Origin: Nonomuraea thailandensis
GTDB lineage: Bacteria > Actinomycetota > Actinomycetes > Streptosporangiales > Streptosporangiaceae
NCBI RefSeq assembly: GCF_024172165.1
Contig: NZ_JAMZEB010000002.1
Location: 11,239,001-11,303,000 of the forward strand
Length of the DNA: 64,000 nt
Reading direction: 5' to 3'
Position numbers and translations under genes: made by a program. Below, one piece after another: positions 56,589 through 64,000 of this stretch. Positions within the stretch are counted from its first letter, which is position 1, and every line of letters starts with the position of its first letter. The notes beneath the pieces were generated by a model. It searched no databases and was not told where the DNA came from. It saw only the letters and a program-made list of their open reading frames with translations.

Positions 56589-57553
56589 AACAGCCCTCAC
56601 TCGGCCCGGCCCTCGAAAGCGGCGTGAGCCTGCTGCGCGGCCTGCCCCGCCGCCGCGCGGCGGTGGCGGAGGCCCGGCGCGCCGCCGACGACTGGGCGCG
56701 GTCGTTCCCCGCGCTCGCCGCCCAGCTCGTGAGCAACCCGCGGCCGGGCTCGCCGGTCGTGGACTACGACCTGCTGATCGACGACCCCGCCGGCGGCACC
56801 ATCATGCTCGGCGTGCAGCCGGACGACGGCACGTCCTGGCTGGTCGACCATTCGACCCATTGGGCCGCCGGCAACCTGCTGACCGTCGACGGCATGCAGA
56901 TCTCCATGCCCGAGGCGATGCTGATGCTCCGCTCGCTCACCCGTGCCGGGCTGTCGCCGCAGGAGGAGCTGGTGCGGTTCTGCGTCCTGCGCAACGCCGC
57001 CGCCAAGGAGGAGGCCGGCCTGGAGGACGTCCAGGCGGCCGCGGACGCCTTCCGCCGGCGCCACGGCCTCACCGGCCGGGAGGCGATGTTGAAGTGGCTG
57101 GAACGGATGGGCATGAGCGCCGAGGCGTTCCATGACCACATGACCACGAATGCCAAGGACGACAGGTTCCGCGCCCGGATGCGCGCCGAGCTGGGCCCCG
57201 GGTATCTGGGCCGCCATCGCGACCGGTTCGCGAGGGTGTGGGCGGCCTGGGCGCTGTCCGGGGAGCCGATCGAGGCCGCCGAGCTCGACGGCTCGCTCGG
57301 CGACCGCTGGGACCTGCGGCTGAACAGGGTCGTGGCGTGGTCGGGCGAGCTGCCCGAGCCGCTGCGATCGGCTCCGGCGGGCAGCGGCGTGGGGCCGGTG
57401 CCCTTCGAGGGGCGGTTCCTGACGGGCGCCGTCCACAAGCGGGAGGAGGCCGTGGCGGACGCGCAGACGCTGGAGGCGGCGGGGGCGGCCGCCTTCGAGG
57501 AGTGGCTGGCCGGCGCCGCCGAACAGGCGCGCGTCACGTGGCACTGGCTCTGA
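56585..57553 (+). CDS. PpiC/SurA-related putative peptide maturation protein
   Basis: This 322-aa soluble protein overlaps the ligase gene by 4 nt. Residues about 60-110 form a strand-rich region (VVDYDLLIDDPAGGTIMLGV). Then comes a helical SurA/PpiC-like stretch (ELVRFCVLRNAAAKEEAGLE; AADAFRRRHGLTGREAMLKW; MSAEAFHDHM). I recall a TIGRFAM family for PpiC-related peptide maturation proteins found beside ATP-grasp enzymes, and this fits. Likely roles: a chaperone for the precursor, a leader-binding protein or a protease partner. No catalytic residues are apparent. Confidence 0.7.
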   Translation: MKQPSLGPALESGVSLLRGLPRRRAAVAEARRAADDWARSFPALAAQLVSNPRPGSPVVDYDLLIDDPAGGTIMLGVQPDDGTSWLVDHSTHWAAGNLLTVDGMQISMPEAMLMLRSLTRAGLSPQEELVRFCVLRNAAAKEEAGLEDVQAAADAFRRRHGLTGREAMLKWLERMGMSAEAFHDHMTTNAKDDRFRARMRAELGPGYLGRHRDRFARVWAAWALSGEPIEAAELDGSLGDRWDLRLNRVVAWSGELPEPLRSAPAGSGVGPVPFEGRFLTGAVHKREEAVADAQTLEAAGAAAFEEWLAGAAEQARVTWHWL

Positions 57554-57650
57554 CCCCGCCGCGTACGGATCGGGACCGGGTACGTCCCAGGGGCCGATGG
57601 GGGATGTCCCGGATGGGCGGCGGGTCACTCTCTCCGGCACGCTGACGATC

Positions 57651-58376
57651 ATGACTGATCATGCGGTCCTCCTGGAGGAGGTGACCAGGACCTACGGGAA
57701 CGGCGCCACAGAGGTGGCCGCGCTCCGGCAGGTCAGCGTCGGGTTCGCGCGCGGGAGCTTCACCGCGGTGATGGGCCCGTCCGGGTCGGGGAAGAGCAGC
57801 CTGCTGCAGTGCGCGGCGGGGCTGGACCGGCCGGACTCCGGAGCGGTGCGGGTGGCGGGGCAGGACATCACCCGCCTCGGGGAGAAGCAGCTCGCGGTGT
57901 TGCGCCGCGACCGGGTCGGCGTGGTCTTCCAGGCGTTCAACCTGGTGCCGTCGCTGACCGCGTGGCAGAACGTGGTGCTGCCGAGCAGGCTGGCCAGGCG
58001 GCGGCCGGATCCGGCGCGGGTGCGGGAGCTGCTGCGCCGGGTCGGCCTCGAAGGGCGGGAGGGGCACCGGCCGGCGCAGTTGTCGGGCGGGCAGCAGCAG
58101 CGGGTGGCGATCGCGCGGGCCCTGCTGGGCAGGCCCGAGGTGCTGTTCGCCGACGAGCCGACCGGGGCGCTGGACCGGGCCACCGGGCACGAGGTGCTGC
58201 GGTTGCTGCGGGAGGCGGTCGACGGGTTCGGGCAGACGGTGGTGATGGTCACGCACGATCCGGAGGCGGCGGCGCGGGCGGACAGGGCGCTGTTCCTGAC
58301 CGACGGCCGGATCGTGGACGTGCTGGAGCGGCCCACCGCCGAGCGGATCGGCGCGAGGCTGGGCGGCGGACGGTGA
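57651..58376 (+). CDS. ABC transporter ATP-binding protein of the RiPP cassette
   Basis: I use ATG 57651 (MTDHAVLLEEVTRTYGNG); 241 aa. Walker A GPSGSGKSSLLQCAAGLDRP, Q-loop VGVVFQAFNLVPSLTAWQNV, signature LSGGQQQRVAIARALLG and Walker B VLFADEPTGALDRATGH. MacB-type ATPase that drives the permease encoded next (GTGA overlap). It lies 97 bp downstream of the maturation gene on the same strand, so export of the mature peptide or self-protection is the natural inference. Confidence 0.9.
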   Translation: MTDHAVLLEEVTRTYGNGATEVAALRQVSVGFARGSFTAVMGPSGSGKSSLLQCAAGLDRPDSGAVRVAGQDITRLGEKQLAVLRRDRVGVVFQAFNLVPSLTAWQNVVLPSRLARRRPDPARVRELLRRVGLEGREGHRPAQLSGGQQQRVAIARALLGRPEVLFADEPTGALDRATGHEVLRLLREAVDGFGQTVVMVTHDPEAAARADRALFLTDGRIVDVLERPTAERIGARLGGGR

Positions 58377-59689
58377 CGCTCGTCCTCGCCGTCAGCAACG
58401 TCCGGGCGAACCGGACGGGGGTGGCCGCGTCGTTCGCGGCGGTGCTCCTGGCCGTCACGCTGGTGGCCGGAGGCGGCCTGGTGGTCGCCGCCGCCGGCGC
58501 CAGGGACGAGCTGAACGGCGTCATGGGGCTGCTGGTGCTGTCGGCCGTGGTGTCCGGGTTCGTGTCGGTGTTCGTGGTCGCGGGCACGCTGAGCCTGCAC
58601 GTGTTGCGGCAGCGCAGGACCTGGGGGCTGCTGCGGTCGCTCGGCATGACGCCGCGGCAGGTGCGGCGGCTGGTCACGGTGGAGGCGCTGGTGGTGGCCG
58701 TGCTGGCGAGCGCGGCGGGCTGCGTGCTGGCGGTGCCGTACGCGGTGCTGATGTCCGGGTTCGTGCGGGTGACCGGGCTGGCGCCCGGGGGTGTGCCGGT
58801 GCGGGTCACGCCGGGGCCGTTCGTCGTGGTGCTGGTCGTCGGGCTGGCGGTGACTCTGATCGCGGCGCGGGTCGCGGCGCGCAAGGCCGTACGCGTGGGG
58901 CCGCTGGAGGTGCTGCGCGACAGCGCGGCGCAGCGGCGGCTGCTGCCCTGGCCCAGGGCCGTCGCCGGGCTGGCGGCGCTGGGCGGGGGCGGGGTGCTGG
59001 TGGCCCTGGTGCCGAGGGTCGAGCCGGTCGCCGCGGTGCCGGCCGGGCTGGGGGCGACGATGGCGCTGTGCGTGGGCGCCTCCGCGCTGGGCCCGGTCGT
59101 GCTGAGCGGGATCGGCCGGCTGCTGGGATCCGTGGTGGCCGGGCTGGACCCCGGCGCGGGGATGCTGGCCAGGGCGTCGCTGGTCGCGCAGCCGCGCCGG
59201 GCGATGTCGGCGGCGTCCCCGGTGATGCTGACCGTGGCGCTGGCGTGCACCTTCCTGTTCGCCGTGACCACCTCCGACGCGGCGGCGGGCGTCACCCGTA
59301 CGGGGGCGTCGGCGTGGGCGGCCCCGGCCCTGGTGGGGTCGGCGGTGGTCTACACCGTGATCTCGGTGCTCAACGCGACCGCGATGACGATGACCGAGCG
59401 GGCCGAGGAGCTCAGGCTGCTGCGGACGGTGGGGACCGCGCCGCGGCAGCTCACCAGGGCGGTGGTCTGGGAGACGCTGATCGTGACCGCCGTGGGCGCG
59501 CTCATCGGCACGGGCATCGCCGCCGCCTGCCTCACCGCGCTCGGCCAGGCCGCCACCGGCCGGCCGTGGTTCGCCTACTCGCTGCCGCAGTACGCCGGGC
59601 TGGTGCTGGTCTGCGCCGTGAGCGGGCTGATCGGCGGGCTGGCGGCGACCCGGCGGGCGCGGCGCGGACCCCTTCTGCCCGGACGGTGA
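58373..59689 (+). CDS. FtsX-type ABC permease of the RiPP cassette
   Basis: GTG 58373 overlaps the ATPase stop; 438 aa. Two FtsX-like halves: SFAAVLLAVTLVAGGGLVVA with LLRSLGMTPRQVRRLVTVEA, and, after about residue 280, SPVMLTVALACTFLFAVTTS with LRLLRTVGTAPRQLTRAVVW. It has no peptidase C39 domain, so leader removal at Gly-Gly must happen elsewhere. The last codons and stop lie in a 35-bp tandem duplication. Confidence 0.85.
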   Translation: MTLVLAVSNVRANRTGVAASFAAVLLAVTLVAGGGLVVAAAGARDELNGVMGLLVLSAVVSGFVSVFVVAGTLSLHVLRQRRTWGLLRSLGMTPRQVRRLVTVEALVVAVLASAAGCVLAVPYAVLMSGFVRVTGLAPGGVPVRVTPGPFVVVLVVGLAVTLIAARVAARKAVRVGPLEVLRDSAAQRRLLPWPRAVAGLAALGGGGVLVALVPRVEPVAAVPAGLGATMALCVGASALGPVVLSGIGRLLGSVVAGLDPGAGMLARASLVAQPRRAMSAASPVMLTVALACTFLFAVTTSDAAAGVTRTGASAWAAPALVGSAVVYTVISVLNATAMTMTERAEELRLLRTVGTAPRQLTRAVVWETLIVTAVGALIGTGIAAACLTALGQAATGRPWFAYSLPQYAGLVLVCAVSGLIGGLAATRRARRGPLLPGR

Positions 59690-59735
59690 CCCGGCGGGCG
59701 TGGCCCCTTCTGCCCGGACGGTGACCCGGCGGGCG
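59669..59735. repeat. 35-bp tandem duplication over the permease stop codon
   Basis: The 32-bp block starting CCCCTTCTGCCCGGACGGTG and ending GACCCGGCGGGCG is present at 59669-59700 and again at 59704-59735 (period 35). The TGA stop of the permease (59687-59689) lies in the first copy. A degraded third piece, GCCCGGACGGTGGCC, begins near 59749. This is a recent duplication without effect on the protein. Confidence 0.85.
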
Positions 59736-59766
59736 CGACGCGGCCCCCGCCCGGACGGTGGCCGGC

Positions 59767-60528
59767 TCAGCTCCCCGAGGCGGCGGGGCGGTCGTAGACC
59801 GCGACCGCCCACCTGCCGGGACGCTCACCCATCTCGGCCAGGAGCCGTTCTCGGACCTCCGGGTTCCCCAGCGCGCGGAGCTGCGCCGACTCGTCGCATT
59901 CCGTGCCCTTCCTGACCGGCGGGCAGCCCGTGACCTCCTCGGCCACCTTCCGCACCGGGGCGTCCGCGGGGAAGACCCACACCTGCAGCGACTGCGGACG
60001 CTTCAGCCAGTCGTCCGGCGCGGAGCGCTCGTCGTGGTGCCCGCCGAAGGAGGTGCCGCACCGTCCGGAGGCGCCGCCGGGCTCGTCGCTCTTGAGCGCC
60101 AGCGTCAGGGTGACCCAGGCACGGGGATCGTCACAGAGCACCTTGTACCCGGTCGAGGTGCTGGTCGGGACGAAGGTCACGGAACGGGCGCCCGTCGTCT
60201 CGAAGCGTTCGGCGTGGAGGAGGGGGAGGTCGAACCGCTCGGCCCCCAGCCGCACCTCGTACTTCTCCGGGATCTCCGGGCCGGTCGGCTCGACCTGGGC
60301 CGAGTCCACGGGCTGCTGGGCGACCGGAGGCGCGCCCGGCCGCACCTGCACGCCGGCCACGGCGACCGCGGAGACGGCCAGCGCCGCCGCGCCGGCCGTC
60401 AGGGCCCGCCGGGTGCGGCGGATGCGCCGGCCGCGCCGGATGATCGTGTCGAGCCGGGCGGAGGAGCCCTCCTGCCCTCCGGCCCGCCCGGTCAGGAGCT
60501 CACGCAGGTCGTTCTCGGTGTGGCTCAT
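59767..60528 (-). CDS. Membrane protein paired with SigE-type sigma factor
   Basis: A 253-aa protein with a cytosolic N-terminus (MSHTENDLRELLTGRAGGQE; LDTIIRRGRRIRRTRRALTA), one transmembrane helix (GAAALAVSAVAVAGVQV) and an extracytoplasmic domain with four Cys (LCDDPR, SGRCGTS, TGCPPVRKGTEC). It overlaps the sigma gene by 4 nt (ATGA). In actinomycetes such proteins accompany SigE-family sigma factors and may act as anti-sigma or accessory proteins. The cognate sigma gene is broken here. Confidence 0.7.
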   Translation of the reverse strand: MSHTENDLRELLTGRAGGQEGSSARLDTIIRRGRRIRRTRRALTAGAAALAVSAVAVAGVQVRPGAPPVAQQPVDSAQVEPTGPEIPEKYEVRLGAERFDLPLLHAERFETTGARSVTFVPTSTSTGYKVLCDDPRAWVTLTLALKSDEPGGASGRCGTSFGGHHDERSAPDDWLKRPQSLQVWVFPADAPVRKVAEEVTGCPPVRKGTECDESAQLRALGNPEVRERLLAEMGERPGRWAVAVYDRPAASGS

Positions 60529-61003
60529 CGCTTGACCCTCTCCAGGCTCATGGTCTCAATGTCCGGATCGACCCGGAGACGGGCGAGGGCCCGGCTGAGC
60601 TGGCTCTTCACCGCTCCCAGCGAGCTCCCGACGATGTCGGCGACCTGCGTCAGCGTGCGTCCCTCGTAGTAGTGCAGGACGATCACCGCCCGCTGGCGCT
60701 CCACAGCGCGGCCTGGTCGTCCACCTCGGCCGCCGCGTCGCGCGGGTCGGCGGTCTCGGGCAGCGTCTCGGCCGGGACCTCGCCACGCCAGCGCCTGCGC
60801 CACCAGGACGTGTGGGTGTTCACGATGATCCGATAGACGTACGGATCGGGGTTGCCCTCGATCCGCCGCCAGGCCAGCCACGCCCTCGCCAGCGCCGTCT
60901 GCACCACGTCCTCGGCCGTGCCCCAGTCCCGGGTGAGGAGGTACGCCATCCGGCACAGCCGTAGCTGCCGGTGTGCCACGTACTCGGCGAACCCGTCGTC
61001 CAT
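60525..61003 (-). pseudogene. SigE-family ECF sigma factor, frameshifted
   Basis: Two frames together make one SigE-type sigma factor. The first (61003 to 60683) encodes region 2: MDDGFAEYVAHRQLRLCRMA, LLTRDWGTAEDVVQTALARA, ending LWSASGR and stop. The second (to 60525) encodes region 4: ERQRAVIVLHYYEGRTLTQV and ADIVGSSLGAVKSQLSRALA. Between W-S-A and Q-R-A-V family members have about seven residues (L-x-R-L-P-P-R), which are missing. A deletion of roughly 20 nt near 60690-60705, between short GCGCC repeats, explains the shift. A sequencing error or rare recoding is the alternative. Confidence 0.8.
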
Positions 61004-61074
61004 CCGTCATCTCCGTCTCGTCGTCATCCGGTGATGACTACTGCCTGGGACCCGGATTCGGATTACAGCCGCCG

Positions 61075-61896
61075 TCACACTCCTGACGCGAGCAGGGCGC
61101 GCACCCGGCCGGGCGTGTGTCCCAGCTCGGCGCGCATGACCCTGGTCAGGTGGGCCTGGTCGCTGAAGCCCAGGCCGGCCGCGAGCGCGGCGAGGTCGGT
61201 TTCGCCCTGGTCCAGGCGGGCCAGCGCCCGGCTGACCCGTACGCGGTTGCGGTAGCGGCTCAGCGGCATGCCGACGTGGTGCCGGAAGGTGTGGCTCAGG
61301 TGCGACGGGGACGTCTCCAGCAGGCGGGCCAGCTCCACCAGGCCCGCCCCGGCGAGCGGGTCGGCGAGGACCGCCTCCCTGGCGCGCTCGGCCAGGTCGG
61401 CCCGCCCGGGCGGCGGGGAGTCGCGCGGCTGCTCGCGCAGGGCCAGCCGCAGCAGGCCGAGCACGGCCTCGGCGGCGGCGAAGCCGGGGTCGTCGCCGGA
61501 GCGCAGGAGCAGCCGGTGGGCCAGCTCCAGCCGCGCGTCCACCCGGACGGCCCGCGAGCGCGCGGCCGCCCGCACCCCGGCGGTCAGCTCGTCACCGGTG
61601 GCCAGCTCGTCACCGGGGGTCAGCTCGTCACCGGCGAACGCGACCGCCGTGCACACGTCGCCGCCCGCCGGATGCGCGAACCGCATCTCCTCCCCGGGAA
61701 GGTGCAGGTAACCGGTGGCGGGCTCGACGGTCACCCCCCGCCCCCGGACGTCGATCCGGAACCGGCCCCGCCGGACCAGCACGATGTGCGCGGACCGCGC
61801 CGGCTCGGGGTCCGACCAGCGGGCGTGGTCGTCGGTGCACTCGACCGAGCGGATCGCGAAGTGGCGGCTCTCCGTCACCGTCCTGGTGGTACGCAC
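61075..61896 (-). CDS. AraC-family transcriptional regulator
   Basis: GTG 61896 gives a 273-aa product; the open frame runs much further but only as antisense of the MFS gene. An N-terminal cupin-like sensor (IVLVRRGRFRIDVRGRGVTV; YLHLPGEEMRFAHP) is followed by repeats GDELTPGDELATGDEL and the AraC double HTH (LVELARLLETSPSHLSHTFR; YRNRVRVSRALARL; LAALAAGLGFSDQAHLTRVM). It is divergent from an efflux MFS gene, 72 bp away, which it probably activates or represses. Confidence 0.9.
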   Translation of the reverse strand: MRTTRTVTESRHFAIRSVECTDDHARWSDPEPARSAHIVLVRRGRFRIDVRGRGVTVEPATGYLHLPGEEMRFAHPAGGDVCTAVAFAGDELTPGDELATGDELTAGVRAAARSRAVRVDARLELAHRLLLRSGDDPGFAAAEAVLGLLRLALREQPRDSPPPGRADLAERAREAVLADPLAGAGLVELARLLETSPSHLSHTFRHHVGMPLSRYRNRVRVSRALARLDQGETDLAALAAGLGFSDQAHLTRVMRAELGHTPGRVRALLASGV

Positions 61897-61968
61897 CGCA
61901 CCACCGTACGACGCAGATCCGCATATTCCTTCAAGACCGGGCAGCCGCCCCCGCACCATGCTGGGCCG

Positions 61969-63372
61969 ATGATCACTGTGGCCCGCCGCGGCCGGATGCT
62001 GGCCGTGCTGCTCACCGGCCAGGTCATGGCCTCCATGGACGGCTCCATCGTCTCGGTGGCGGCCCAGACCATCCGCGAGGACCTGCGGGCGGACGGGGCC
62101 GCGATCCAGCTCATCGTGTCCGGATACCTGCTGACCACCGGCGTGCTCCTGGTCACCTGCGCCCGGATCGGCGACGTGATCGGGCACCGGCGGGCGTTCC
62201 TGCTGGGGCTCGGCTGGTTCACCGCCGCGTCGTTGCTGTGCGGGCTGGCGCCCACGGCGACCGTGCTGGTGCTCGCCCGCGTCGCGCAGGCCGTCGGCGC
62301 GGCGCTGCTGACGCCGCAGATCTTCGCGCTCGTCCTCCAGCACTTCGACGGGGCGGCCCGGCGCAGGGCGATCGGCGTCTACAGCATGGTGCTCGCCCTG
62401 GGGGTGGCGCTGGGCCAGGTCATCGGGGGGCTGGTGACCGGGGCCGACCTGTTCGGGCTCTCGTGGCGGCCGATCTTCCTGGTCAACGTGCCGATCGGGC
62501 TGGTCGTGGTGCTGGCCGGGCGGCGGGTGCTCCCGGGCTCGCGTACGGACGGGCAGGCCAGGCTGGACCCGGCGGGCGTCGCGGTGCTGACGGCCGCGAT
62601 GACCGCGCTCACCGCCCCGCTCATCTTCGGCCAGGACCAGGGCTGGCCCGCCTGGGCGTGGATCTCGCTGGCGGGCGGGGTGGCGCTGCTGGCGGGGTTC
62701 GCCGGTTACGAGACCAGGGCGCGGCATCCGCTGCTGGACCCGGCGGCGCTGCGGCCGGCGGGCGTGAAGCCGGGGCTCGCGGCCTGCTGGATCGTCATGG
62801 GCTGCTACACCGTCTTCCTGCTCACCCTGACCCTGCACCTCCAGGACGCGCTCGGGTACTCGCCGCTGCGGGCGGGGCTGGCGTTCGTGCCGTACGCGCT
62901 GGGGTTCGGCGCGCTCAGCCTGACCTGGAGCCGGTACCCGCGGCGGCTCCAGGACGTGCTGCCGGTGGCGGGGCCGCTCGCGTTCGCGGCCGGGGCCGGA
63001 CTGCTGGCCCTGCGGTGGCACGAGGTCGCCTCCGTGCCGCTGCTGATGCTCGCCGGGGCCGGGCACGCCGCCGGGTACAGCCCGCTCATCGCGCGGATCA
63101 CGTCCCTGGTGGAGCCGCGGCTGGCCTCCGCGGTCTCGGCGCTGAACGCCACCGGCCCCGTGCTCGCCGGGGTGACCGCCGTGGCCGGGCTCGGCAGCGT
63201 CTACTTCGCCGCGCCGGCCTCCGTGGACGGCCTGCGAAGGGTCGCCGTCGCCGTCGCCGTGCTCCTCCTCATCGGTACGGCCTGCGCCGCCCGGGTCACG
63301 TCCGCGCAGCGGAGAAAAGATCCTGCAAAGAAGCGATATGGCGGAAAGAGAGCCCCGGTGTCCCGCCGGTAA
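61969..63372 (+). CDS. MFS transporter, DHA2 (EmrB/QacA) type
   Basis: A 467-aa protein with about 14 helices from ATG 61969. Motifs: MASMDGSIVSVAAQTIREDL in TM1, YLLTTGVLLVTCARIGDVIG with HRRAF (loop 2-3), GALLTPQIFALVL and the antiporter motif GVALGQVIGGLV in TM5. DHA2 pumps export drugs or natural products by proton antiport. It shares a promoter region with the AraC-type regulator. The basic C-terminal tail (RRKDPAKKRYGGKRAP) is long. Confidence 0.9.
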   Translation: MITVARRGRMLAVLLTGQVMASMDGSIVSVAAQTIREDLRADGAAIQLIVSGYLLTTGVLLVTCARIGDVIGHRRAFLLGLGWFTAASLLCGLAPTATVLVLARVAQAVGAALLTPQIFALVLQHFDGAARRRAIGVYSMVLALGVALGQVIGGLVTGADLFGLSWRPIFLVNVPIGLVVVLAGRRVLPGSRTDGQARLDPAGVAVLTAAMTALTAPLIFGQDQGWPAWAWISLAGGVALLAGFAGYETRARHPLLDPAALRPAGVKPGLAACWIVMGCYTVFLLTLTLHLQDALGYSPLRAGLAFVPYALGFGALSLTWSRYPRRLQDVLPVAGPLAFAAGAGLLALRWHEVASVPLLMLAGAGHAAGYSPLIARITSLVEPRLASAVSALNATGPVLAGVTAVAGLGSVYFAAPASVDGLRRVAVAVAVLLLIGTACAARVTSAQRRKDPAKKRYGGKRAPVSRR

Positions 63373-63406
63373 CGTGGGAAATCCGGGGGTCTCGCGGGAT
63401 GGTGCC

Positions 63407-64000
63407 ATGGTCGGGATGGTGTGGGAGGACGCGCCGTACCCCATGCTGGCGGTCAGCACCACGGGGACCGTCGAGCAGGCGAACAAGGCGGCCCGGCGGC
63501 TCCTCGCCGGCCTCGTCGTCGGCGAGCGGCTGGAGCACGCGGTCCCCGAGTGGCTGTCGCACGCGCACTTCGGATGCGGCGGGTCGGAGCGCTACGGCGC
63601 GATCGGCGACCGGGTGTACCAGGCGCACCCCGTGCAGGCGGCGGCCGACCGGATCGTCTGGTGGCTCGTCGACGTCACCGAGAGGCAGCACGAGGTGGAC
63701 TCGCTGCGGGAGTGGGCCACGTTCCTGGCCGAGGCCTCCAGCGAGCTGCTGCCCTCACTCAACCTGGACCGCTGCCTTGAGGTGACCGCCTGCCTGGCCG
63801 CCCGCCGCCTGGCCGACGTCGCGCTGGTCGTCCTGCCGCGGCCCGGGCGCCGGTACGCGATCGCCCGCTGCGCCCGCGGAGGCCAGGCGGTCAGGGAGGA
63901 CGCGGCCATCGACCCCGGCACGTTCCCCGGCCTGGCCGAGGCGCTGCAGGGCTTCCCGCCGGTGCCGCCGCGCTGGAGCACCCCCGAGGAGATCCCCGGC
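63407..64000 (+). CDS. PAS/GAF sensor protein, N-terminal part (3' end outside window)
   Basis: Starting at ATG 63407 (MVGMVWEDAPYPMLAV), the frame stays open to the window end (198 codons). Residues about 5-95 resemble a PAS domain (STTGTVEQANKAARRLLAGL; IVWWLVDVTERQHEVDSLRE). A helical linker (WATFLAEASSELLPSLNLDR) and the start of a GAF domain follow (CLEVTACLAARRLADVALVV). In actinomycetes this arrangement usually ends in a SpoIIE-type PP2C phosphatase; the end is not visible. Confidence 0.7.
   Translation, partial: MVGMVWEDAPYPMLAVSTTGTVEQANKAARRLLAGLVVGERLEHAVPEWLSHAHFGCGGSERYGAIGDRVYQAHPVQAAADRIVWWLVDVTERQHEVDSLREWATFLAEASSELLPSLNLDRCLEVTACLAARRLADVALVVLPRPGRRYAIARCARGGQAVREDAAIDPGTFPGLAEALQGFPPVPPRWSTPEEIPG

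Noticed and set aside
57692..59812. 706-aa minus-strand frame
   Set aside because: Antisense to the ABC genes with Arg/His/Pro-rich shadow composition.
61897..63486. N-terminal 530 codons of an 803-aa minus-strand frame
   Set aside because: Antisense to the DHA2 transporter gene; only the last 273 codons are the AraC-type regulator.
1..64000. CRISPR array
   Set aside because: The tandem repeats found (17, 22 and 35 bp units) have no spacers and no cas genes nearby.

Overview
The window comes from a GC-rich filamentous actinomycete. Very high GC in third codon positions, frequent GTG/TTG starts, ATGA/GTGA/TTGA gene overlaps, XRE-DUF397 pairs, a SARP regulator and conjugative genes of the Streptomyces integrative-element type all point that way. 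A Streptosporangiaceae-like genome such as Nonomuraea is my guess; the species cannot be fixed from the sequence alone.

Layout. (1) 1-7.6 kb is the late module of a prophage: the end of a tape measure gene, a large tail protein, tail-tip or fibre proteins built from a triplicated domain, membrane and coiled-coil proteins, a CHAP endolysin and an r1t-like holin. It ends at a perfect 12-bp hairpin. (2) 7.8-20.8 kb is an accessory block typical of actinomycete integrative conjugative elements: small minus-strand proteins including two DUF397-like ones, an XRE-TPR regulator with a SLOG-like partner, a small DNA-binding-like protein divergent from a transfer operon (DUF2637 protein, Arg-rich membrane protein, FtsK/TraB-type translocase), a secreted NlpC/P60 hydrolase, a lipoprotein and an HTH-SWIM protein. 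(3) 20.9-22.8 kb holds a lipoprotein, an XRE-DUF5753/DUF397 pair and tRNA-Arg(CCU), a plausible integration site. No integrase is visible. (4) 22.9-34.7 kb is core chromosome: M15 peptidase, mscL, SAF protein, mtnP, fmdB, K+/H+ antiporter, 5-FTHF cyclo-ligase, galU, moeA/glp, moaC, mog, rimJ-like and a glpR-like membrane protein, then tRNA-Ala(CGC). (5) 34.8-50.2 kb is accessory: an HTH-STAND-WD40 protein, a SARP-NB-ARC-TPR regulator, a PP2C-like protein, and immunity-like, ankyrin, SMI1/KNR4 and transglutaminase-like genes. (6) 50.2-64 kb holds a TetR-controlled MacB-like ABC system, an ArsR/MFS pair, a compact RiPP cassette, a broken SigE-type sigma factor with its partner gene, an AraC/MFS pair and the start of a PAS/GAF signalling protein.

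The most promising system is the RiPP cassette at 55.38-59.69 kb: a 53-aa precursor with a Gly-Gly site and a core carrying four Thr/Ser and four Glu/Asp, an MvdD/TgmB-like ATP-grasp ligase, a PpiC/SurA-related peptide maturation protein and an ABC exporter. This looks like an undescribed graspetide (omega-ester or omega-amide peptide). Second is a dense array of the 7-mer TGGCACA inside the transfer genes, which reads as a DNA-level recognition array hidden in coding sequence.

All calls come from reading the sequence. Family names are by recognition, without database searches.
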